Of a stretch of DNA of 64,000 nucleotides, positions 35,593-45,054 are shown in pieces. The position numbers and the translations under genes are program-made. This DNA is from Bacteroidales bacterium (GTDB lineage: Bacteria; Bacteroidota; Bacteroidia; Bacteroidales; P3). The notes under the pieces are model-generated. The model was not told the DNA's origin and did no database searches. It saw nothing but the letters and a program-made list of their open reading frames with translations. The stretch is taken from the NCBI GenBank assembly GCA_017524785.1, contig JAFXUY010000010.1:1-64000 (forward strand), read 5' to 3'. Within the stretch, counting starts at the first letter, position 1, and the number at the start of each line of letters is the position of its first letter.

Positions 35593-36912
35593 TTATCTCC
35601 TCTTCCTCATCGGCAGTTTGCCGCCATTCTTGCTCACCATTTTCATCATCTTGCGCGTGTCGTCGAACTGCTTGAGGAAACGGTTTAGTTCCTGGATAGT
35701 ACGGCCACTGCCAGCAGCAATACGCTGCTTACGACTGCCATTGAGGCAGCCAGGATTCTGACGCTCGTAGGGCGTCATAGAACCTATCATAGCCTCTATG
35801 GGCTTGAAGGCGTCGTCGCTAATCTCCACATTCTTTGTCAGTTTGTCCATGCCAGGAATCATGCCCACCAAATCCTTCATCGAGCCCATCTTCTTTATCT
35901 GCGCCACCTGCGAGAGGAAGTCCTCAAAGTTGTACTCATTGTGCATCAACTTCTTCTGTATCTTGCGGGCCTCCATCTCGTCGTACTGTTCCTGTGCCCT
36001 TTCCACCAAGCTCACCACATCGCCCATTCCGAGGATGCGGTTGGCCATACGGTCGGGGTGGAAAACGTCGAGGGCATCCATCTTCTCGCCGACGCCAACG
36101 AACTTGATGGGTTTCTGCACTGTGTAGCGTATTGTCAATGCCGCACCGCCGCGGGTGTCGCCGTCAAGTTTCGTCAGCACCACGCCGTCATAGTCGATTC
36201 TGTCGTTGAAGGCCTTGGCGGTATTTACAGCATCCTGACCAGTCATCGAGTCGACCACAAAGAGCGTCTCCTGCGGCTGCAACTCACGTTTCAAGGCGGC
36301 AATTTCGTTCATCATCTCGTCGTCGACAGCCAGTCGGCCTGCCGTATCGACAATGACCACATTCAAGCCCTTCAACCTTGCCTCTTTGACGGCGTTCTGT
36401 GCAATCTGCACGGGGTTTTTCGAACCTTCCTCAGTGTAAACCGGTACGCCAATCTGCTGGCCGAGAGTCTGTAACTGCGAAATAGCAGCTGGACGGTATA
36501 CGTCGCCGGCGACAAGCATCACACTCTTTGCCTTTTTGGTCTTCAGCATGTTGGCCAATTTGGCGCTGAAAGTGGTCTTACCAGAGCCTTGCAAACCGGC
36601 GACAAGGACTACCGCAGGCTGACCTTTGATGTTGATATCCACAGCCTCCGAGCCCATAAGCTTCGTCAGCTCCTCATGGACAATCTTCACCATCATCTGG
36701 CCTGGCTCAATGCTCGATATGACATTGCGGCCCATGGCCTCGGCCTTCACCTTGTCGGTAAACTCCTTGGCAATCGGATAACTCACGTCGGCGTCAAGCA
36801 GCGCCTTGCGCACTTCCTTGACGGTCTCCGCCACATTGATATCGGTAATCGACCCCTTGCCTCGCAAGGTGTGTAACGCTTTCTCTATCTTGCTACTAAG
36901 ATTCTCAAACAT
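35593..36912 (-). CDS. ffh: signal recognition particle protein Ffh
   Basis: Ffh binds signal sequences and the SRP RNA and targets membrane proteins to FtsY. The start at 36912 (MFENLSSKIEKAL) gives 439 residues; a longer reading would begin within its own promoter. N domain about 1-85; GTPase G domain with LQGSGKTTFSAKLA, DTAGRLAVD, TKLDGDTRGGA; Met-rich M domain about 300-430 with GSRKQRIAAGSGRTIQELN and FDDTRKMMKMV. It has a good promoter at 36939-36968, independent of hydE. Confidence 0.97.
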   Translation of the reverse strand: MFENLSSKIEKALHTLRGKGSITDINVAETVKEVRKALLDADVSYPIAKEFTDKVKAEAMGRNVISSIEPGQMMVKIVHEELTKLMGSEAVDINIKGQPAVVLVAGLQGSGKTTFSAKLANMLKTKKAKSVMLVAGDVYRPAAISQLQTLGQQIGVPVYTEEGSKNPVQIAQNAVKEARLKGLNVVIVDTAGRLAVDDEMMNEIAALKRELQPQETLFVVDSMTGQDAVNTAKAFNDRIDYDGVVLTKLDGDTRGGAALTIRYTVQKPIKFVGVGEKMDALDVFHPDRMANRILGMGDVVSLVERAQEQYDEMEARKIQKKLMHNEYNFEDFLSQVAQIKKMGSMKDLVGMIPGMDKLTKNVEISDDAFKPIEAMIGSMTPYERQNPGCLNGSRKQRIAAGSGRTIQELNRFLKQFDDTRKMMKMVSKNGGKLPMRKRR

Positions 36913-36938
36913 AATCTGCACAACATAATTTAGTGCTG

Positions 36939-36968
36939 CAAAAATAGCAAAAAAACGCGACTTGGCAA
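36939..36968 (-). promoter_or_regulatory. promoter of ffh
   Basis: On the minus strand, TTG (36968-36966) and TATTTTTG (36946-36939) are separated by exactly 19 nt, the consensus spacing. The predicted start is about 20 nt before the ffh ATG. Confidence 0.8.
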
Positions 36969-37112
36969 AATGATTTTTCACACATTTTCAACACTCTCAC
37001 TTGCCACAATACCAGCAAAACATGCAAGTACAACGAATTTAACAGACTAATAATATATGCCAAAGCAGCATCAACGTCACTGCCTGGCAAAGCGGATGCT
37101 ACGATGAAGTGT

Positions 37113-38099
37113 CTATCGGCTGAAGTCTCCTCGGTCTATTGGCAACTCCATCCCAATGGCTTCCATACGTAAGCGTATGTCAGCCAAACCTTCAGCAGCT
37201 TCGCTACCGGTGGATAGTTTGTTGTTATAAATGCTGTAGAGGGCACGTGTGTCCAGTGGTGAGAGATTTGGCATTACGACGTTGGCGCCCGCCATGACGG
37301 CGCGCTCGCGGCCCATAGGGTGCAGCGTGCCGAGGGCTGTGGTGGCAGGCAATAGCACGTGGGGGTGCATGATGCGTATAATAGCCAGCAAGCGCAGTGT
37401 GAGTTCGACACTGCCAGCGGGACGATGCTCGAAGGGTGTGCCGGCGGCGGGGATGAAGGGGCCAATGCCAACCATTTCAGGCCGGAAACTGTTGATAAAC
37501 TGGAGGTCTTTTTTCAGTGTTTCGACGCTCTGGAAAGGAGAACCCACCATGAATCCAGCGCCAACCTGGAAGCCGAGGTCGCGCAGGTCTTGCAGGCACC
37601 GCATGCGGTGGTCGAAACTCATTTCCTCGGGGTGCAGACGGGCGTAATGGGCGGCGTCGGCAGTCTCGTGGCGCAGCAGGTAGCGGTCGGCACCAGCATC
37701 GCGCAGACGGCGGAAGCTGTCGCGGCCCCGCTCGCCAAGCGAGAGGGTGACGGCGCAGTCGGGATACAGCTGTTTAATTGTGGCCACGATGTCGCACACC
37801 ACTTCGTCAGTGAACCATGCATCCTCACCACCCTGCAGCACAAAGGTGCGGAAACCCAGTTCGTGGCCAGTGCGGCAGCAGTCGAGAATCTGCTCCTTGG
37901 TGAGGCGGTAGCGGCGACAGGAGGCCTCGCGGCGTATGCCACAATAAAGGCAGTTGTTGCTACAGTGGTTGGATATTTCGATGAGACCGCGAATGAAGAC
38001 GCGCGAACCGTAGATCTCGTTGCGCACGCTACGGGCTTCGGCGAAAAGCTCGTCGACAGCCTGCGGATCGCTAGTAGTCAGTAAGTAGTCGAGGTTCAT
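37113..38099 (-). CDS. hydE: [FeFe] hydrogenase maturation radical SAM enzyme HydE
   Basis: HydE is one of the two radical SAM enzymes that build the 2Fe subcluster. I use the ATG at 38099, which overlaps the upstream stop as ATGA and gives 328 residues starting MNLDYLLTTSDPQ; a longer frame upstream is the hexosaminidase read out of frame. The SAM cluster motif is CSNNCLYC in LIEISNHCSNNCLYCGIR. Other blocks: FVLQGGEDAWFTDE, RHETADAAHYARLHP, GFMVGSPFQSVETL and GIGPFIPAAGTPF. hydF lies 14 kb away; hydG and hydA are not in the window. Confidence 0.95.
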   Translation of the reverse strand: MNLDYLLTTSDPQAVDELFAEARSVRNEIYGSRVFIRGLIEISNHCSNNCLYCGIRREASCRRYRLTKEQILDCCRTGHELGFRTFVLQGGEDAWFTDEVVCDIVATIKQLYPDCAVTLSLGERGRDSFRRLRDAGADRYLLRHETADAAHYARLHPEEMSFDHRMRCLQDLRDLGFQVGAGFMVGSPFQSVETLKKDLQFINSFRPEMVGIGPFIPAAGTPFEHRPAGSVELTLRLLAIIRIMHPHVLLPATTALGTLHPMGRERAVMAGANVVMPNLSPLDTRALYSIYNNKLSTGSEAAEGLADIRLRMEAIGMELPIDRGDFSR

Positions 38100-39994
38100 T
38101 TTATTACAAATTCGTATACCGAGTCGCGCTCGATGTCTTGATATACTGGCAGTATCTTGATATGCGTGCCGCGTTCGAGGTTGATGGGGCCAAGATAGAT
38201 AGCGCTCTGGCGAGTGGGAGTGCTCATATCTGTAGTGTAGAAGATATAGGTGTTCGGAACCTCGGTAGTGATGGAAATGTTCATGGTGTGGTCGTCGACA
38301 CGGCGGATTGTGAACTGTGGTGTGAAGCTGCCTTCGCAGTAGTTGTAGCCCTTGGCAGCGAGGCGGTCTTTTTGCATCTCCACCTTGCGGCGAAAGCGGT
38401 TCCAGTCCTTCTTGTCGCGCTGGCTCCATAGGCATTCGCTGGTGGCCAACATTCGCGGCAGCAACATGTATTCGGCGTGCGAGGAGGTGTTTATGAATTC
38501 AGTCCATAGGTTGCATTGGCCACCGATGACGCTAGACTCAATATGGCTGCTCGTGCCGGCAGGCACAGGATCGAAGTCGTAAGCTTTCTTTAGTGTCACC
38601 ATGCCGCCGATTGATGCTGGTTGATAGCGTGGGTCGGCCTGGTAGTAGTCGAAGTAGCAATACTCTGTCGGGCACTGGATTACCTTGTATCCGCGTCCAG
38701 CAGCGTCGAGACCGGGCTTCTGGCCTCGCCATGACATGACAACGGCATCGGTGCCCACAAATGGGTTGTGGTCGGCAATAGACGACTCCATACCCCATGC
38801 ATCGTCCTTGAGGCCCATGATTTCATCCCACCCTATTATGGTGCGGCCTTTGGAACGCAGGAATTGCTGTATTTTCCCCATAAACCAGCTTTGCAGCTGC
38901 TCCTCGCCGGTTAGGTGTTCCTGCTTTATGCGGCGCTGGCAGCGTGGGCACTGCTCCCAGTTGGCTTTAAAGGCTTCGTCGCCACCAATGTGGATATACT
39001 TGGAGGGAAAGATTTCACACACCTCGTCGAGCACGGCATACATGAAAGCCAACGACGAGTCGTTGCCGGCACAAAGGATGGCTTTTGGCGGCCAATATGG
39101 GCCGATGGCCACCTCATAGGGATAGTCGTCGCATGCAAGTTCAGGATAGGCGGCAAGGATTGCCGACGAATGGCCAGGCATCTCAACCTCGGGTATCACC
39201 TCTATGCCGCGCACTGCGGCGTATTCGACAATCTCGGCCAACTCCTCGCGGCTGTAGAATCCACCATAGGTGGCGCGCTCACCATCACGCGGAGGAGTGG
39301 CTTTGCCCCACGGCTCATCGTCGCGGTCAACACGCCATGAGCCCACGGTGTTGAGCTTCGGATAGGCCTCGCTCGGCAAACGCCATCCATGGTCGTCGGT
39401 TAGGTGGAAGTGGAAGCGGTTCATCTTGTAGGCCGCCATTATATCGAGGTAGTGCTTTATGAACTTCATTGGGAAGAAGTGACGGCATACGTCGAGGTGA
39501 ACACCTCGCCAACTGTAGCGTGGAGCATCGAGAATGGTGCATTCGGGGATGGTGATGCTGCTGTAGTTAACATTGTTGACATCGGCAGGAAGCATCTGTA
39601 TGAATGTCTGGTAGGCGTAAAAGAGACCTGCCTCGGTGTTGGCCGAGAGGCGTATACCTGTGGGGCGCACCTCAAGGAGATAACCCTCGTCGCCTAACTC
39701 GGTATTCACAGTATCGTTGATTACCAACTCTATGTCGCCGCCCACGGTAGGCGAAACCAAACGCGGATGCCTATGCACCTGGCGCAACGATTTCAGCACA
39801 TACTTCACCGTTGGCGAATTCTGCCCGACACCCGACACCGTGAGTCGTGGGTTGCGGTCGAGCGTGTAGCTGCCGTCCTTCTGTAATGTAAACAACGGTT
39901 CGGGCACAATGCTCAACTCCGTCACCTGCGCCCGGCGTCCACATCCGGCGGCAAGCATGGCAGCCGCCAGCATAACAACAATCGCTTTTCTCAT
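38096..39994 (-). CDS. GH20 beta-N-acetylhexosaminidase lipoprotein
   Basis: The start at 39994 gives a 632-residue lipoprotein (MLAAGC lipobox). A longer frame begins upstream of the -7 box at 40021-40028. An N-terminal GH20b domain (about 25-150) precedes the catalytic barrel (about 155-500), which shows YSWRGVHLDVCRHFF, FHFHLTDDHGWRLP, EVIPEVEMPGHS and the catalytic Asp339-Glu340 pair in HIGGDEA. A C-terminal beta domain follows (about 540-632). It should release N-acetylglucosamine or -galactosamine from glycans. hydE overlaps its stop codon. Confidence 0.94.
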   Translation of the reverse strand: MRKAIVVMLAAAMLAAGCGRRAQVTELSIVPEPLFTLQKDGSYTLDRNPRLTVSGVGQNSPTVKYVLKSLRQVHRHPRLVSPTVGGDIELVINDTVNTELGDEGYLLEVRPTGIRLSANTEAGLFYAYQTFIQMLPADVNNVNYSSITIPECTILDAPRYSWRGVHLDVCRHFFPMKFIKHYLDIMAAYKMNRFHFHLTDDHGWRLPSEAYPKLNTVGSWRVDRDDEPWGKATPPRDGERATYGGFYSREELAEIVEYAAVRGIEVIPEVEMPGHSSAILAAYPELACDDYPYEVAIGPYWPPKAILCAGNDSSLAFMYAVLDEVCEIFPSKYIHIGGDEAFKANWEQCPRCQRRIKQEHLTGEEQLQSWFMGKIQQFLRSKGRTIIGWDEIMGLKDDAWGMESSIADHNPFVGTDAVVMSWRGQKPGLDAAGRGYKVIQCPTEYCYFDYYQADPRYQPASIGGMVTLKKAYDFDPVPAGTSSHIESSVIGGQCNLWTEFINTSSHAEYMLLPRMLATSECLWSQRDKKDWNRFRRKVEMQKDRLAAKGYNYCEGSFTPQFTIRRVDDHTMNISITTEVPNTYIFYTTDMSTPTRQSAIYLGPINLERGTHIKILPVYQDIERDSVYEFVIK

Positions 39995-40020
39995 AACTGC
40001 CACTATTAACGCACATAGTA

Positions 40021-40028
40021 CAAAATTA
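40021..40028 (-). promoter_or_regulatory. -7 box for the GH20 gene
   Basis: On the minus strand 40028-40021 reads TAATTTTG, matching TAnnTTTG, 27 nt before the start at 39994. No clear -33 TTG. Confidence 0.55.
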
Positions 40029-40071
40029 TTATGTGCGCGCAATAAAAACACCCACACAGCGTTAAAATAAT

Positions 40072-41559
40072 ATGCCAAATCTGAAGAAACTACTCTCCGA
40101 CTCCGTAATCTACGGTCTCAGCAGCATTGTTGGCAGGTTTATGAACTACCTGCTCGTTCCCGTCTACACCTATCACATCAGCGCCGCCTCGGGCGGCTAT
40201 GGCGTGGTGACCAACGTCTACGCCTACACGGCGCTGCTCGCGGTTATACTCACTTTCGGCATGGAGACGACCTTCTTCTACTACGCCAACCGCGAAGGTG
40301 TTGACCGCCGTAAGGTGTTCTGCACAGCGCTGAGCGCCGTGGGCTCGGTGGCGGCAGTCTTCCTGTTGCTGGTGATGCTCTTTATTGGCCCCGTCAGCGC
40401 TTTCATGGGTTATAGCGACCATCCCGAATACATTCGGGCAATGGCTATCGTTGTGGCTATCGACGCTTTCCAAGCCATACTCTTCGCCCGTCTGCGTCGC
40501 GATGGCCGTCCGTGGAAGTTCTTCGCCTTGAAGATGGCGTTCATCATCCTCAGCATGGGGCTCAACCTGTTCATATTCCTTGTAGCACCACACTGGAGTC
40601 ACCTGCCGTGGATGTCATGGTACGATGAAGCCGACAATGTGAAGTACATCTTCTATATCAACCTCTTCTGTACCACCATCGTCACACTTGGCTTTTTCAA
40701 GGAGCTCAAGGATTTCAGACTTTCGGATTTCAGTGCGCCGCTCCTAAAGCAGATGCTCAAATACACATGGCCGTTGCTTCTGCTCGGCATCGTTGGCATC
40801 TTCAACCAGACAGCCGACAAGATACTGCTGCCGCGGCTGCTACCTGGCGAAGAAGGGCGCATACAACTCGGCATTTACGGTGCCTGCGTAAAGATTGCCA
40901 TGCTGATGGCCCTCATCACCCAAGCATTCCGCTACGCCTATGAGCCATTCGTCTTCGGCGGACAACGAGACAAGAACAGCAAGGAGACGCAGGCCCAAGC
41001 TACCAAATACTTCATCATGTTCACGCTACTTGCATTCCTGGCGGTGATGTGCTACATCGAGTTGTTCCAGCATTTTGTTGGCCCCGACTACCGCGAGGCG
41101 CTGCCGGCCATACCCATCGTGATGATGGCCGAGATACTGATGGGCATCTATTTCAACCTTTCCTTCTGGTACAAGCTGACAGGCCAGACCTGGTGGGGCG
41201 CCGTCATGAGCACCATTGGGTGCGTCGTGCTGGTCGCAGTGAACATCATCTTCGTTCCAAAAGTAGGCTATATGGCCTGCGCATGGGGCGGCCTCGCCGG
41301 CTACGGCGTATGCGTGCTGCTCAGCTACTTTATAGGCCAGAAGAAATACCCAGTACCCTACCCCGTCGGCACTATTCTGGGATATATGGCATTGGCGCTG
41401 CTCCTCTACGCTGCCACCGTATGGGTACACCCGACTTCAATCTGGCTGCGCCTAGGGTGGAATACACTCATGCTGCTGGTATATGTAGCCGCAGTGCTCT
41501 ACGGTGAACGCCGTCTCGTATCGCAAGTAACAAACAAGTTAATACACCGCAAAAAATGA
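40072..41559 (+). CDS. oligosaccharide flippase family membrane protein
   Basis: A 495-residue protein of the MOP flippase superfamily (Wzx-like). It has about 12-14 hydrophobic helices and begins with the amphipathic LKKLLSDSVIYGLSSIVGR typical of these proteins; later GIVGIFNQTADKILLPRL and FRYAYEPFVF are characteristic. It probably moves lipid-linked sugars across the inner membrane. No sugar-biosynthesis cluster is adjacent. It overlaps the next gene by ATGA. Confidence 0.9.
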   Translation: MPNLKKLLSDSVIYGLSSIVGRFMNYLLVPVYTYHISAASGGYGVVTNVYAYTALLAVILTFGMETTFFYYANREGVDRRKVFCTALSAVGSVAAVFLLLVMLFIGPVSAFMGYSDHPEYIRAMAIVVAIDAFQAILFARLRRDGRPWKFFALKMAFIILSMGLNLFIFLVAPHWSHLPWMSWYDEADNVKYIFYINLFCTTIVTLGFFKELKDFRLSDFSAPLLKQMLKYTWPLLLLGIVGIFNQTADKILLPRLLPGEEGRIQLGIYGACVKIAMLMALITQAFRYAYEPFVFGGQRDKNSKETQAQATKYFIMFTLLAFLAVMCYIELFQHFVGPDYREALPAIPIVMMAEILMGIYFNLSFWYKLTGQTWWGAVMSTIGCVVLVAVNIIFVPKVGYMACAWGGLAGYGVCVLLSYFIGQKKYPVPYPVGTILGYMALALLLYAATVWVHPTSIWLRLGWNTLMLLVYVAAVLYGERRLVSQVTNKLIHRKK

Positions 41560-41783
41560 AACGTCCAATACTTGTCCTGCCCTTGTTGTTCATGTTGTTT
41601 TTCTCGCTGGCTTCCTGCCACAAGACATGCACATGCATTGAGATGAACGGGCGCGAGCACGTCTATACACGCGAGGAGGTCGAAGAAGCCAACGGCGGCT
41701 CATGCGACGATATGATCTACATGTTCAACCAGGAAGCCTCGGGCGCCTGGCTCCGATTCTATTCAATCTGCTCATGGGACTAG
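41556..41783 (+). CDS. small CxC lipoprotein
   Basis: A 75-residue lipoprotein (lipobox SLASC, Cys21). The mature peptide starts C-H-K-T-C-T-C and later has GGSCDDMIYMF and a Cys close to the end (YSICSWD). The arrangement (lipid Cys, xK, then CxC, then about 25 residues and CDD) is shared with the lipoproteins at 49406-49660 and 49666-49911. I know no function for it. It is joined by ATGA to the flippase gene and overlaps the radical SAM gene by 10 bp. Confidence 0.8.
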   Translation: MKRPILVLPLLFMLFFSLASCHKTCTCIEMNGREHVYTREEVEEANGGSCDDMIYMFNQEASGAWLRFYSICSWD

Positions 41784-42712
41784 ACTCCTGTCACCTTTGC
41801 CCACGCGCTTGCGGCGCCGACCGTACCAAAGCCGCAGGTTTCTGTCACGCCTCCGACAGTCTCGAAGTAGCTTCCGTATGTCTACATCGCGGCGAAGAAC
41901 CTCCACTCAACCCTATAGTCAACATCTTCTTCGCACATTGTAACCTACAGTGCATCTACTGTCAGAACCACCAAATCAGCACAGCCGAACGCGCTAAGTG
42001 GGAACCGATAAGTGTTGATACCCTTGCCGACCAGATAGCCGAAAACATCAAAAAATCAAACAGTCTTACAATCAAACAATCAGGCAATCCTCTTGTTGGA
42101 TTTGTTACCGCCGCCCACTACGCACACCATATACCTGAAATAGTTCACGCCATACGCCACAAGGGGTTCAACCCCACATTCGTATACAACTCCTCTGGCT
42201 ACGAAAGCGTCAACACCCTTCGTTCTCTCGAAGGGCTTATCGACATTTATCTTCCCGACTATAAATACGCCGATTCCCAACTTGCCGCCGCCTACAGCCA
42301 TGCGCCCGACTATCCCGAAGTGGCATATGACGCCATTCGCGAAATGATACGTCAGGTAGGTTCTGGCCTAAAAGTCGACGAATCAGGCACTGCATATCGC
42401 GGACTCATAGTCCGTCATCTCGTTCTCCCCGGACACACCGAAAACTCGGTCCAGGTCCTCGACCGTTTAGCCGACCTCACCTCTCCACTCCCTCCATTCT
42501 CTCTCCATCTTTCTCTAATGGCACAATACTACCCACCCCGGACCGACCTTCCCTCGCCTCTCGACCGCAAACTCACGCACGACGAATACTCGACAGTGGT
42601 GGACCATGCCCAAGACCTTGGACTCATCGCTGGATGGATTCAGGAGCTCGACGCCTCCGACAACTATCGACCCAACTTTGAAAACGCCGACAGCCCGTTC
42701 CAGAATCTGTAA
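41774..42712 (+). CDS. PflX-like radical SAM protein
   Basis: The start at 41774 (MGLDSCHLCPRACGADRT) gives 312 residues and overlaps the lipoprotein by 10 bp. The N-terminal SCHLCPRACGADRTKAAGFC is the extra Cys region of the PflX group (COG1313), followed by the radical SAM motif CNLQCIYC in FFAHCNLQCIYCQNHQ. Members resemble pyruvate-formate-lyase-activating enzymes but their substrate is unknown. Residues encoded by 42052-42090 (SNSLTIKQSGNP) are built from a CAATCA word and look inserted before LVGFVTAAHY. Confidence 0.88.
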   Translation: MGLDSCHLCPRACGADRTKAAGFCHASDSLEVASVCLHRGEEPPLNPIVNIFFAHCNLQCIYCQNHQISTAERAKWEPISVDTLADQIAENIKKSNSLTIKQSGNPLVGFVTAAHYAHHIPEIVHAIRHKGFNPTFVYNSSGYESVNTLRSLEGLIDIYLPDYKYADSQLAAAYSHAPDYPEVAYDAIREMIRQVGSGLKVDESGTAYRGLIVRHLVLPGHTENSVQVLDRLADLTSPLPPFSLHLSLMAQYYPPRTDLPSPLDRKLTHDEYSTVVDHAQDLGLIAGWIQELDASDNYRPNFENADSPFQNL

Positions 42713-42787
42713 TCCTGAACCTTCGGTATAGATACAATTCACCTTTAGCCATTAAACTTAAAACCAGCAACCATTACCCGTATAACC

Positions 42788-43444
42788 ATGAAAAAACGCA
42801 TCGTATATAAACTGGACATCTTCGACGAAGACCCCGTAGACATTGCCTACCTCCTCTTCCACACCTCCGACCCCGGCTACATCTTTGTCGACAACCTCAA
42901 CCGGCTTTGCCAATACAACCTGCATCGCATTGACGACATGCCCTTTCCACCACCACTTGACAACGACACCACAGTGCAATCAAGCGATCAGACCCCCTAC
43001 CCTTTCTACACCCACTCCGACCCCATAAGCCACAAACACTACTTCCTCATAGAAAAACCCTTGTCGGCCACACCCTCAGGATCGTGGCAACCTGCCGACA
43101 AGCTCCTCATCATCAAAGGTGAAAGCGCAGCCCTCGAAGCGGAAAGCATCCTTGACGACTTCACCGACCCTCTGCCCCCACGCCCCGACGACCTCCTTGC
43201 CATACAACATGCCGAACTCCGCGACCAGATGCTCCAAGCATTCACCGTCGTCAACCTTCTCGACTTCTCGGCTCCCACCCCATCCAGCACCCGTGCCGCA
43301 CGCGACCGAGCCACCCTCGAACAACACTGCAACCTTATACTTTCATATATCGAGCGCAACCACCTCGACATTTCAGAAATCGAACGTCTGCGGTTATCCC
43401 GCCAGCAGTCGCTAATGGAGGCAGATAGCGAAGACAACGAGTGA
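42788..43444 (+). CDS. hypothetical protein, possibly IPExxxVDY-like
   Basis: A 218-residue soluble, acidic protein with no signal peptide. The first ~110 residues (VYKLDIFDEDPVDIAYLLF, LNRLCQYNLHRIDDM, KHYFLIEKP) faintly resemble the small Bacteroidota IPExxxVDY family, but that namesake motif is not evident. The C-terminal half is rich in Asp, Pro and Leu, ending with a helical, charged segment. I cannot assign a function. It precedes the pepD promoter. Confidence 0.65.
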   Translation: MKKRIVYKLDIFDEDPVDIAYLLFHTSDPGYIFVDNLNRLCQYNLHRIDDMPFPPPLDNDTTVQSSDQTPYPFYTHSDPISHKHYFLIEKPLSATPSGSWQPADKLLIIKGESAALEAESILDDFTDPLPPRPDDLLAIQHAELRDQMLQAFTVVNLLDFSAPTPSSTRAARDRATLEQHCNLILSYIERNHLDISEIERLRLSRQQSLMEADSEDNE

Positions 43445-43473
43445 CCCGACAGACACATTCGTTGCCACTTTTT

Positions 43474-43503
43474 TTGCCATATTAAAATAATTTTGTATAT
43501 TTG
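43474..43503 (+). promoter_or_regulatory. promoter of pepD
   Basis: TTG at 43474-43476 and TATATTTG at 43496-43503, with exactly 19 nt between. The predicted start (about 43509) rules out any pepD start codon before that point and supports the ATG at 43550. Confidence 0.8.
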
Positions 43504-43549
43504 CACTCGTCTTTCCCAAATGACAATAATAACGTTAAAACACAATATC

Positions 43550-45007
43550 ATGACAATCAAAGATCTCGAACCCAAAGAGTTGTGGAGTAACTTCTACTCC
43601 CTCACACGTCAACCGCGTCCCTCGAAACACGAGGAGAAAGTGCGTAAATTCCTAGTCGACTGGGCAAAGAAAAACAAAATCAATTGCCGTGTCGACTCCG
43701 TTGGCAACGTGATTCTCAGCAAACCCGCCACCAAGGGTATGGAGAAGGTGCACCCAGTGGTGCTGCAGGCTCATATGGATATGGTGCCACAGGCTCGTGC
43801 TGGCAAGAAACACAACTTCGAGAAAGATCCCATCGAGACAAAGATTGTCGGCGACTGGGTGTATGCCTGCGACACCACCCTCGGTGCCGACGACGGCATG
43901 GGTGTTGCTGCCATTATGGCTGTCTTTGCCAGCAAGACCGTGAAGCACGGACCGCTGGAAGCCCTCATCACCACCGACGAGGAGACAGGCATGACCGGCG
44001 CTTTCGGTCTGAAGAAGGGTGAACTGCACGGCGACTACCTGCTGAACCTCGACAGCGAGACAGAAGGCGAGCTCTATGTGGGTTGCGCTGGCGGTATCGA
44101 TGCAGCCCTTTCCATTCCCTACAAGACCGAGAAGGCCCCAAAGGGCATGGTTGCCTACAAGCTGACCATCGGCGGCCTTAAGGGCGGCCATAGCGGCATG
44201 GAAATCAACACCGGCCGCGCCAACGCCAACAAACTGCTGTTCCGCCACCTTCGCTGGGTTGCCGAATGCGGCATCCGTCTTGTCAGCATCGAGGGCGGCA
44301 ATATGCGCAATGCCATCCCGCGCGACGCCGAAGCCGTTGTAGCTATGCCCAAGGAACACGAAGAGTGCATTCTCAAGGAGTTCGAAAAAGTGGCAGGCTG
44401 GGTGAAAAAAGAACTTGCCGCTGTCGAGCCCGACTTCTTCATGAAATACGAAAAGGTGCGCATGAACCCCACCGTCATCGACAATGAAGGTACACAGAAG
44501 ATTATCAACCTCATGATGGTTGCCCCCAATGGTGTAATCCGCATGAGCAAAGATATGGAAGGCCTCGTCGAGACCTCGCTGAACCTTGCCATTGCCAAGA
44601 CTACAGCCAGCAAGAAGTTCGTCGTCTACGCTCTGCTGCGCAGCAGCGTCGACACCGCCAAGGAAGCCCTTGCCGAACGCCTCGTCTGTCTGGCCGAACT
44701 GGCTGGTGGCAAGTGCCAGCTCAGCGGAGCCTATCCCGGCTGGAAACCCAACATGCAGAGCCAGCTGCTGAAGACCATGAAGGCCACCTACAAGAAGATG
44801 TACAAGAAAGAGCCTGCCGTGATGGCTATCCACGCCGGTCTCGAGTGCGGCCTGCTTGGTGGCAAATATCCCGACATGGAGATGATCAGCTTCGGCCCCA
44901 CACTGCAGAGCCCACACAGCCCCGACGAGCGTTGCTATATCCCCAGCGCCAAGAAGTTCTACGACTACCTGCTGAAAGTGCTGGAAGCAATTCCCGAGAA
45001 AAAGTAA
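43550..45007 (+). CDS. pepD: aminoacyl-histidine dipeptidase
   Basis: PepD (peptidase family M20, clan MH) cleaves Xaa-His and other dipeptides. The start at 43550 gives 485 residues. Zinc and catalytic positions are visible in order: VVLQAHMDMVPQ (His, Asp), TLGADDGMG (bridging Asp), TTDEETGMTGAFGL (catalytic Glu-Glu), LNLDSETEGEL (Asp), and the C-terminal SPHSPDERCYI (His). The lid/dimer domain with GLKGGHSGMEINTGRANANK is in the middle. It has its own promoter and terminator. Confidence 0.96.
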   Translation: MTIKDLEPKELWSNFYSLTRQPRPSKHEEKVRKFLVDWAKKNKINCRVDSVGNVILSKPATKGMEKVHPVVLQAHMDMVPQARAGKKHNFEKDPIETKIVGDWVYACDTTLGADDGMGVAAIMAVFASKTVKHGPLEALITTDEETGMTGAFGLKKGELHGDYLLNLDSETEGELYVGCAGGIDAALSIPYKTEKAPKGMVAYKLTIGGLKGGHSGMEINTGRANANKLLFRHLRWVAECGIRLVSIEGGNMRNAIPRDAEAVVAMPKEHEECILKEFEKVAGWVKKELAAVEPDFFMKYEKVRMNPTVIDNEGTQKIINLMMVAPNGVIRMSKDMEGLVETSLNLAIAKTTASKKFVVYALLRSSVDTAKEALAERLVCLAELAGGKCQLSGAYPGWKPNMQSQLLKTMKATYKKMYKKEPAVMAIHAGLECGLLGGKYPDMEMISFGPTLQSPHSPDERCYIPSAKKFYDYLLKVLEAIPEKK

Positions 45008-45022
45008 GTAGACATTAAACAA

Positions 45023-45054
45023 AAAAACAAGGCTCCGCATGGAGCCTTGTTTTT
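45023..45054. terminator. bidirectional intrinsic terminator
   Basis: AAAAACAAGGCTCC (45023-45036) pairs with GGAGCCTTGTTTTT (45041-45054) around a GCAT loop. A T run follows on both strands. It separates convergent pepD and the coiled-coil gene, whose stop codon it touches. Confidence 0.92.

Noticed and set aside
43652..45040. 462-codon minus-strand open frame
   Set aside because: Antisense to pepD; no family features.
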